A stretch of 64,000 nt of DNA from Castanea sativa. Lineage: Eukaryota; Streptophyta; Magnoliopsida; Fagales; Fagaceae. Positions 56,036 to 64,000 of the stretch are shown here, in pieces; position 1 is the stretch's first letter, and the number at the start of each line of letters is the position of its first letter. A program made the position numbers and the translations under genes. The notes under the pieces are model-generated. The model ran no database searches. It had not been told where the DNA came from and saw nothing but the letters and a program-made list of their open reading frames with translations. Location: positions 34,135,751 through 34,199,750 of the forward strand of contig NC_134020.1 in the NCBI RefSeq assembly GCF_040712315.1, in the 5' to 3' direction.

Positions 56036-56656
56036 GTCACCATAGGAAGGAGTGGTTCTCACCCCTCTAGGATGCTTTCCATAGCTCAACCACCTATAGA
56101 GGACTCCTCCCCTGAGCCGAAGAGGAGTAGGATGGAGGTCCGACCAGCGCTGAGTTTCTCTGATGAGGACAAGGTTAGTACCTTGCAGTCGCATGATGAT
56201 GCACTGGTGGTTACCCTCAAGATAGAGGGGTATGATGTGAAACGAGTGTTGATTGACCAAGGCAGTGGGGCAGAGATTATGTACCATGATTTGTATAAAG
56301 GGCTAAAACTGAAACTGAAGGATTTGGCCAGTTATGATTCACCCTTGGTAGGTTTTGATGGAAAGGTGGTTATACCAAAGGGTCAGATCAGACTACCAGT
56401 CCAAGCAAGGTCAGAGGTAGTAGAGGTGAACTTCATTGTAGTAGATGCTTACTCTCCCTACAATGCCATCATGGCAAGACTCTGGCTACATGCCTTGGGA
56501 GCCGTCTCTTCCACTTTACACTTGAAGGTGAAATATCCATCCGGTGACCGGGTTGAAGAATTGATTGGGAGCTAGTTTATGTCTAGGCAGTGTTTAGTCT
56601 CTACTATTAGGCATCAGGTTAAATGTGAACCCTCGGCTTCTGCCAAGCGAGGCTTA
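56036..56656 (+). pseudogene. Aspartic protease region of copy 2
   Basis: The open stretch 56072-56575 is intact through the active site V-L-I-D-Q-G-S-G-A-E-I-M-Y (near 56246-56284) and the flap-side segment V-D-A-Y-S-P-Y-N-A-I-M-A-R. A TAG at 56573-56575 precedes a short tail that ends at the TAG at 56657. It shows where copy 1 has slipped frame. Confidence 0.85.
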
Positions 56657-56665
56657 TAGCAATTA
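56657..56665 (+). promoter_or_regulatory. Putative readthrough stop (TAG-CAA-TTA) in copy 2
   Basis: In frame with protease upstream and RT downstream. The six bases after the stop, CAA TTA, are the tobamovirus leaky-stop context. It is the positional equivalent of 4003-4011 in copy 1. Confidence 0.62.
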
Positions 56666-57654
56666 AGGAAACCAGTGTTATTTACAGATATGGTAGAAGA
56701 GGCAAAGTGTGAGGAATTAGAAAAGGTTGTTATAGATGATGATGGAGAGAAGTTCTTCCAGGTCGGGGCACAGCTGCCTCCTCGGGAGAAGGAAGAACTG
56801 GTGGTTTTTCTTAGAGAGAATATTGATGTGTTTGCATGGATTGCTTACGAGGCTCCTAGGGTGAATCCAAACTTCATTTGCCACCATTTAAATGTCAACC
56901 CAGCGGCCATCCCTAAAAAGCAACCACCTCGGCGCTCGTTTAAGGAGCATTTTGACGCTGTTAAGGATGAGGTGATCAAGCTTAAGCAAGCTGGGGCTAT
57001 TAAGGAGGTTTTTTACCTTGATTGGTTAGCCAACACTGTGGTGGTGAAGAAGAAGAACGAAAAATAGTGAGTATGTGTAGATTTCACAGATTTGAACAAG
57101 GCTTGCCCCAAGGACCCCTTCCCCATGCCTTATATAGATCAATTAATAGATGCCACCGTAGGCCATCATCGAATGAGCTTTTTAGATGCTTTCAAAGATA
57201 TCATCAAATACCCTTGGCATTGGATGACCAAGAGAAAATAGCTTTTGTTACTCCTATTGGAAATTACCATTATAAGGTGATGCCCTTTGGTTTGAAGAAC
57301 GTAGGATCCACATATCAGAAAATGATGATCACGACGTTCAAGCCACAACTAGGAAAAAATATTAAGATCTATATAGATGATATGGTGGTAAAGTGCAAGT
57401 TAGAATCCGAGCACATTGGCGACCTCGGAAACATCTTTGGAATATTGAGGAAACATATGCTACACCTTAATGCTTCAAAATGCTCTTTCGGTGTTGGTTC
57501 AGGAAAGTTTTTGGGATACATGATCACTCATCGTGGAATTGAGGTCAATCATGATCAGATTAGAGCGATCAACAGTTTGCAACAACCTCGGAACCCCAAG
57601 GAGGTCCAAAAATTAACGTGGATGACTGCTACATTGAACCGATTTATCTCTTAG
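56660..57654 (+). pseudogene. pol: Reverse transcriptase region of copy 2
   Basis: The frame of the TAG region runs to stops at 57065-57070. The RT then shifts frame near 57195 and continues to 57654 with Y-H-Q-I-P-L-A-L-D-D-Q-E-K, V-M-P-F-G-L-K-N-V and the catalytic Y-I-D-D box (about 57370-57381). Non-functional because of two stops and the shift. Confidence 0.86.
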
Positions 57655-58640
57655 TTAGCAGATAGGTGCAGACCTTTCTTCCAATTGTTGAATAAATAGA
57701 AGGGATTTAAGTGGACCAAGGAGTGCACCCTGACCTTTTAATAGTTGAAGGAATACCTCTCTCGGTCACCCATCATGTCCAAGTCCGAGGAGGACTGTTT
57801 GCTTACATAGCTGTAGCTCTCCATGCAGTTAGCTTGGTACTAGTACGGGTTGATGATGGGGTTCAGAGGCCAGTCTATTATGTGAGCAAATCCCTACATG
57901 AAGCAAAGGTCCAGTATCTACCACTGGAAAATGCCATATTAGCAGTAGTGCATGTAACACGTAAACTCCCCATTACTTCCAAGCTCACATGGTGGTAGTA
58001 AAGACTCAACTTCCTTATCAATCCCTACTTCGGAGAGCTGATTACACAGGGAGAATTACTAAGTGGGGTACAATTCTAAGGGCCTTTGAAATCAAATATA
58101 TGCCTTGCACCTCTGTTAAGAGCCAAGTTCTCGCCGACCTGGAGGCCGAATTTGTTGAACATTTTGTAGAAGAAGAAGAAGAAGAAGAAGAAGAAGAAGA
58201 AAAGCAGAACATGGATGGAAAATCAGTTGAAGTGGTCTCTTTACAAGGGCCTCTATCTTGGAGGGTATATGTTGATGGCGTTGCTAATCAAAGAGGATCC
58301 AGGGTGGGACTGGTTATGATATCTCCTGAAGGGATCGTCATTAAGAAATCCTTGAGGATATGTTTCTTGGCCACGAATAACGAGGCTAAGTATAAGGCCT
58401 TATTAATGGGAACGACTATGGTTCAGAAGATGGAAGGAAATGTGTTAGAAGTATTTTCGGACTCTAGGCTAGTTGTTGGGCAGGTAGAAGATGAATTAGA
58501 AGCCAGGGATCCGAGGATGCAAGAGTACTTGAGTCAGGTCAGACATTTACGATCAGGGTTCAAGTCTTTTTTCTTATGGCAAATCCCAAGCAGAAATACT
58601 CATGCAAATTCTCTTGCCACGTTTGCAACCTCCTCGGCTC
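57655..58640 (+). pseudogene. pol: RNase H and second RNase H of copy 2
   Basis: RT-linked RNase H (R-P-V-Y-Y-V-S-K-S-L-H-E-A) is in a third frame to about 57998. A fourth frame then holds the linker and the second RNase H. In it Y-V-D-G-V-A-N (58269-58289), N-N-E-A-K-Y (58377-58394) and F-S-D-S-R-L-V-V-G (58457-58483) give three of the four acidic sites; the last motif reads H-A-N-S-L where copy 1 has H-A-D-S-L. A (GAA)n run at 58166-58202 encodes about 11 consecutive Glu in the linker, absent from copy 1. Confidence 0.83.
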
Positions 58641-59851
58641 AAGGTTTACCTCGGATCATCCTGATTGAAGATTTGTGCAAACCTGCCGAGATAAAGAAGG
58701 ACGTAGTTCAGGTTCATCAAATTAGGGTGGGATCTAGTTGGATGGATCCTATTGTCATGTTCCTCAAGGATGACATCTTGCCCGAGGAGAAAGGAGAGGC
58801 TGATAATGTGCGAAGAAAACTACTCGTTTTTAGTTGTTCGAGGACCAAAAATTGTATAAGCGCTCTTTCTCTGCACTATACTTGCTGTGTATACATCCCG
58901 AGGTAGTAAAACCCCTCCTAAAAGAATTGCACAAAGGGATTTGTGGGAGTCATACAGGTGGCAGATCTCTCTCTCACAAGGCCCTCACTCAAGGGTACTG
59001 GTGGCTCGGTATGCAAAAGGAAGCGCTAGAGTATGTGAAGAAGTGTGACCAGTGCCAGAGATTTGCCCCAAATATTCATCAGCTTGGAGGTGTCCTTAAT
59101 CTTCTTTCTAGTCTTTGGCCTTTCGCTCAATGGGGCTTAGATATTATAGAACCTTTTCCTAAAGTGGCTTTTGGTTGGCATTGATTATTTTACCACATGG
59201 GTTGAAGCTGAGCCCTTGGCAAACATCAGAGACATGGATGATAAGAGATTCGAGTGGAAAAATATTATCACTTTGTTTGGGATTCCCCACACCCTTATCT
59301 CGGATAATAGGCTTCAGTTTCATAGCAAGACTTTCAGGAGGAATTGTTGTGAAATGGGCATCAAGAATAGATATTTAACTCCAGCTTACTCCTAGGGAAA
59401 TGGGCAGGTTGAGGCTGTGAACAAAGTCATAGTCAATGGGCTCAAAAAGATGTTGGATGATACCGAGGGAAAATGGGTGGAAGAATTACCCCACGTTCTC
59501 TGGACATATAGAACTACCCCTCATAGGTCCACGGGAGAGACTCCTTTTTCTCTGACTTATGGGGTCGAGACTGTGATCTCTCTAGAGACTGGATTCCTAA
59601 CATTAAGAACGAGTTTATTTACTCCGGATAGTAATGAGGGGTTACTAGAGAAGAGCTTGGATTTGATTGAGGAGCGAAGAGAAAATGCCATGGTTCAGTT
59701 GGCATATTATCAGAAAAAGCTTAAGCAAGGGTACGACTCAAATGTGAAGTTAAGACCATTAGCCCTTGGAGATTTGGTATTGCGGAAGGTTTTGGGTACT
59801 ACAAAGAACCCAGCATGGGGAAAGTTAGGACCAAATTGGGAAGAGACATAA
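58641..59851 (+). pseudogene. pol: Integrase region of copy 2
   Basis: The N-terminal zinc finger survives here (H at H-K-G-I and S-H-T-G-G, then C-D-Q-C, 58834-59184). A frame change near 59171-59184 leads to the core: T-T-W-V-E-A-E-P, I-S-D-N-R-L-Q-F, and E in N-G-Q-V-E-A-V-N-K. A TAG lies at about 59393. The C-terminal end stops at 59849-59851, about 45 codons earlier than in copy 1; the rest is missing or unrecognisable. Confidence 0.85.
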
Positions 59852-59872
59852 TGACATTATTTGTTGTACTTA

Positions 59873-60300
59873 TTTCTCTAAGTGTTAAATAGAACTTTGG
59901 TCATGCCTGACTCCTCGGACCACATACCTTGGGTAGATGAATACTTCTTATCATTTCTCTTAGTGTTAAACAGAACCTTGGTCATGTCTGGCTCCTCGGA
60001 CCATATACCTTGGGTAAATTAATACTTCTTATCATTTCTCTAAGTGTTAAACAGAGCCTTGGTCATGCCTGGCTCCTCGGACTACATACCTTGGATAAAT
60101 TAATACTTCTTATCATTTCTCTGAGTGTTAAATAGAATCTTGGTCATGCCTGACTCCTCGGATTACATACCTTGGGTAAATTAATACTTCTTATCATTTC
60201 TCTAAGTATTAAACAGTACCTTGGTCATGCCTGGCTTTTCGGACCACATACCTTGGGTAAATTAATACTCATTATTTCTCTAGTGTTAAACAGAATCTCG
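59873..60300 (+). repeat. 81-bp tandem repeat array downstream of pol in copy 2
   Basis: Five to six units of about 81 bp built on 'tttctctaagtgttaaacag', 'ccttggtcatgcctggctcc', 'tcggaccacataccttgggt' and 'aaattaatacttcttatca'. It holds the same position as the 150-bp array of copy 1 and shares short motifs (gttaaacagaacctt, ctcctcgga), but the unit length differs. Confidence 0.93.
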
Positions 60301-61098
60301 GCCATGTCAAGTTTCTTGAACCACATGTATTGAGGGAATTAGTAATTAGCCTAGATATGATGGATAACCCATGCGTTTGCAAGTAATTAGTCTAATTATG
60401 CCACACATGAGCATTACTTAAGGCATTTGTGAGCGTATCCATGATCAGATCATGAATTGGGAATCCTCTGCAATTCCTTAAATTTGTTGCCAAGGGGTAG
60501 GATATGTGGAACTATGGATGGTGCTTTAAGTGGGCTATGTTTAAGGTATGTTTTTAAAGTTAATAGTTTATTTTGTCAAGATTATGAATTTGGATGGTCC
60601 TGCCAAATCTGTTGTTGGTTGTATAGGATATGGAAGCTATATTATCACTTACCCTGATGACAAAATCAAGTTATATTTTGTTTGTGTATTAACTAAGTGT
60701 AAAAAATATTTCTTTTAAGTTAAAAGTCGCCTCTTGTTGAAAAATGTAAGCTTGGAAAGCTTCACTTATCTCGTGATTAATTATTTAAAGTAGGGTGATG
60801 ATGCTGTCACGTGCACCAATGATCATCAAAGTTAAATATGTGAGTGTGTGTTAAGTCAGATGCTATCACCCTTTACTCTTAAACCAATTAAGTGTAAAGT
60901 AGAACATAGGAAATGTCAAAATTTACACAAAACATCTATAATAAAACTTTTTAACTGTCATTAGATTAGACCTTGAGAAAGGCAAAATGATTACAAAAGA
61001 TGAAGATTTCAAAAACAATAGTTAAAAAAAAAAACTATTGCTCTAGGAATTACTTAAGCTTAATTACAAAGTTTATCTTTTGCTAAGGTCTTAGAGGG
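60301..61098. other. Non-coding spacer between array and antisense gene (copy 2)
   Basis: Decayed repeat fragments to about 60360, then AT-rich sequence without a gene. Confidence 0.55.
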
Positions 61099-63723
61099 CT
61101 AGTTAGGAGCTGTCGTTGAAGAAGCAGGGCCCTTACCCTTGAGGTCCTCCTTGGTAGGCATAGGTAGAGCAACAAGGACGAGTTCCATAGTCTGGGAGGC
61201 CTCTTTCTCCTTTGAAGAGTCCTTGGGGGCAACTAGAGGCTGAGTGACATCACAGGCCACTTCCTTGGTTGTGTCAGCTACTTTTTTAGTGACCTCAGGC
61301 TGCTCAACCTCCTTGGACGGACTGCCAGAAGAAGGGGGAACCTTGGCTGAGCTGTCCTTGCCAATATCTACTTCCTTAGAGGCAGCATCAGCTTTGGGGA
61401 TAGAGGAGCTAGAAGCTCGGATGGCAGGAGGGTAGTACACACTCTCTACTCTCCTGAAGGCAGAAGAGGCCTCAACCCCAGCTTAGTTGAGGGTCTCATT
61501 CCACACCTAAAGGCAGTAGTATCTACATACCTTTGAGACCTCAACCCCGAAGGTCTTTTCAGTCTTTGCCACCCCTGTTTCATACCCATCCTGCTCAGCC
61601 TGGTCCTTGGCCTTCTCAGCCTCCTCAAATCTTTTCGTTAGGGCTTTTATTTGATCTTTGGCCATGACAAGCTCGTCCTCAGCCTAGCGAAGCTGCTTGC
61701 GCTGAGCCTCTGCCTGCTTCTTCGCCCTTCTAAAGCGACCTCGGCGCTCTTCTTTTCCATCTCGGCCTCGGTTAGCTTGGTATTGAGCTTTTGCAACCTC
61801 TTCTCTGCTACCTCTAAGGCCTTCACAGCGGCAATGCGCCTGGACTCCTCCTCCTTCATTGATCTGTGAGAGTTGATGACTATCTCATCAGCTCTATGGG
61901 TAGCTTGGACAACCTTTTTTTTTAAAGAAATAAAGAGGAAAAACAAAACAAAAGACCTAGGTTAGAGAAGTGAAGTAAGAAAAAAATATAGTAAATAAAA
62001 ATAATAAGTATATATATAGATAACAATAAAAAAATGATAAAAAAAGGGGAACTAGTTAGTAGTCTTACCAGAGCAAGGTCCTTCTTCAAGCTAAAGAAGA
62101 CCTCATACTTTCTTATCGACCTCAAGTTGGACATATCCCCCGGTAGCAACAAGGCCTGCTCCACAGCGTCAGCCACATAACCAGCCTTTCCTTGCTGGAA
62201 GTCCCTCATGGAGGCGTTCGTAGTCAGGGGAACTCCGTCCAAAAACCATGGCAGGAGACCACATCGGAGCAACTACTTGAGCCTCGGCTCTTTTCTCCAC
62301 TGTCGTTTGGGTTGTCCTGGCCTGTTTGACTCCCTTTTGGGGTTCGGCCTCTTTAGAAGAGTGGTTTTTTGGGTTATCTTGGTCTGTTTGGCTCCCTTAT
62401 GGAGTTCGGCCTCTTTAGAGGAGTGACTTTTTTCTCCCTCCACCACCTCTTTACCTTTGGGCTGATCCCTTTTCTTTTTGTGATCAACAAGGTTGGGACG
62501 TTGGGCTTGGGTGGATGGACAACTTTCTCCGGTCTTGGCCTCCTGCCTGGGCCTCCATCAAGTCCCGAAGACTCGATCTGGTCCTACATTGGATTGGCAT
62601 TGCTTCTAGGACGGTAGGGTCTTTTTGTGAGTGGCTTACTTGTGCTGGGGGTAGAAGGCTAAGCTCACCGACTGGGCTTTCTGAAGAGGAAGGTAGGTTG
62701 AAAACTTCAAAATCGTCTGTAGAATCCGAGACGTCAACTATTTCTTCTTCTTCTTTGATGATAGGCTGGGAAGAGGTGGCTTCCCCGGCCGTATACTAAG
62801 ATGGCAAGGTCATTTCGAATACACCTTCTGGAATGGGACCAGTGGTGAGAAAACCCGGAGCAGTAACACTCATCAGGGGTAAGCGCGGGTCTTTTGCTTT
62901 GAACACGTTCTTCGATGCTTGAAAATTGTGCGAGAGGGGTTTGTAGCCGAGGATAAGGTGGGTTGCCCTCAATTTACCGTTGTTGTGAACGAAGACCTTG
63001 GCTTTGAGTATCTTGTCTAGCTCTGACTGGTTGACAAGATTTAGGTTGGGAATAGTGGTGTGCTTATCTGTAAAGCCATTTAAAAAAAAACTATTAGAAA
63101 AATGACATGATTCAAAGAAAAGTTCAAATTGCACAGACAAATAAAAAGAAACAAGTGCAGAGAATATCAGAGAGAAAAGGCGGTGACATCAAAATAATTA
63201 ACCTAGACCTAAGAACCCCACTTGGTATCTCATCTCTCGTTGAGCAATGGAGGCCATCATGCCACTCCTTTGGGATGATTAGGAAATCTTTGTTCGTGCC
63301 TTTGTTGGAATCAGGGAGGCATGTGATTAGCCTAACCTCAGGAACTCTAGTTTTTAAATAATGCCCCTGCCCTTTCAAGAGGTGGAGATTGTAAATCCAT
63401 TTGATGTTGTGGTGTGTAAGGTTCAAACCCATCCTCTCATTGAGGGCATCCATACTACTTAGGATCCTAAACATGTTTGGAGCACACTAGATGGGGGAGA
63501 GACGGTGAGCTATTAGGTAATCCCTAGTGACTTTACCCATGGGGATTCTTGTTCCTCCCTCCATAAAGGCAATCATAGGGATTACCACTTCTCCCTCTTG
63601 CCTCATAACATGCCACTCTCCTTGTTTACAGTATCTAATGGAAACCCCTGAGGGAATTCGGTATTGGGTTTTAAAATCTTCTATAACCTCTGGGGTGTTC
63701 ACCAGGTAAGCAAATCTCCCCAT
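61099..63723 (-). pseudogene. Antisense three-exon gene of the Tat element, copy 2
   Basis: Homologue of 9008-11439. Exon 1 is 63723-63222 (502 nt, the same length as in copy 1, with one stop at about 63490), exon 2 is 63067-62069 (999 nt, frame-shifted), exon 3 is 61913-61099. The splice sites sit at equivalent places: exon 2 begins ATAAGC in both, and exon 2 ends D-L-A-L|GTAAG in both. Exon 1 has M-G-R-F-A-Y-L-V, I-P-M-I-A-F-M-E-G-G and L-N-E-R-M-G-L-N-L-T, matching copy 1 closely. Exon 3 is coiled coil (E-E-E-S-R-R-I-A-A ...) with a Lys/Ser/Glu/Pro-rich tail. Function unknown. Confidence 0.78.
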
Positions 63724-64000
63724 ATATGTAAAAAGGGTTAAGAGAATTAAGTGGCCGAGGTGAAATTATACGGGCCGAGGAGAAGAACGGGTTTTAACTA
63801 CAAAGAATGACAAAATGGACTGGGACAAAGAAAGAAGGAAAAAGTTGCTAAAGATTACTTATGGAAATATATAAAGGCTCCTTGGACTAGCTCTTGAGTT
63901 CGGAAGTGCAAAAGTGAGATATGTGAAGTTTCCAAATAGTACTTATATGAAAAAGAAAAGTGGGCGGGATAATTCCCGCCTAAGTTCCAAACAGAATCCC
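63724..64000. other. Upstream flank of the copy-2 antisense gene
   Basis: Non-coding. By analogy with copy 1 it leads toward the 3' LTR, which is not reached. Confidence 0.5.

Larger units (their letters stand above)
53789..64000 (+). mobile_element. Decayed Ty3/Gypsy Tat-type retrotransposon (copy 2, 3' end outside window)
   Basis: Same order as copy 1: LTR, primer site, gag, protease, TAG, RT, RNase H, second RNase H, integrase, tandem repeats, antisense gene. The 3' LTR is not reached. Its LTR is unlike that of copy 1, and its tandem repeat and antisense tail differ, so it is a separate family. Frames carry many stops and frameshifts, so it is much older than copy 1. Confidence 0.9.

Overview
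This is nuclear DNA of a eudicot plant, probably a woody species. The evidence is intron-bearing plant genes in an AT-rich background packed with LTR retrotransposons, SINEs, MITEs, a Mutator-like element and a LINE remnant. Repeat families resembling those of Fagaceae and related trees suggest an oak-like genome, but that is inference. No bacterial or organellar gene cluster, rRNA gene, tRNA gene or CRISPR array was seen. || Layout: 1-335 is a copia-type LTR end. 1258-12640 is a structurally complete Ty3/Gypsy retrotransposon of the Tat type: two LTRs about 98% identical by hand count, ATGAT target duplication, gag, protease, RT, two RNase H domains, integrase, a 150-bp tandem array, then a three-exon gene on the opposite strand. 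13746-16910 is an LTR split by a second 2.1-kb LTR-like element with its own AGCTC target duplication. 16911-18509 is a reversed copia LTR plus leader. 18790-19355 is a broken F-box gene. || Three host genes look intact. A mitochondrial calcium uniporter (MCU) gene has two coding exons (21995-24273, +). A 20-exon RecQ helicase gene with WRN-like C-terminal domains (38779-25928, -) predicts 921 aa. CBSX3, a mitochondrial CBS-pair protein, has five coding exons (50423-52459, +). MCU and the RecQ gene converge. A decayed duplicate of the RecQ terminal exon lies between them. || 39000-49000 is gene-free and holds a MULE with a perfect 9-bp target duplication, a minisatellite, a solo LTR, a hAT-like element and several MITEs. 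From 53789 to the window end lies a second, heavily decayed Tat element of another family, with the same layout including the antisense gene. Its 3' LTR is outside the window. || The two most notable observations both come from comparing the two Tat elements. (1) Both carry an in-frame TAG followed by CAR-TTA between protease and RT. This matches the tobamovirus-type leaky-stop context and suggests that pol is made by programmed readthrough. (2) Both carry a three-exon antisense gene related to the 'putative gypsy type transposon' family, with equal exon-1 length (502 nt) and conserved splice positions. All domain and family names come from reading the translations by eye; no database search was run.
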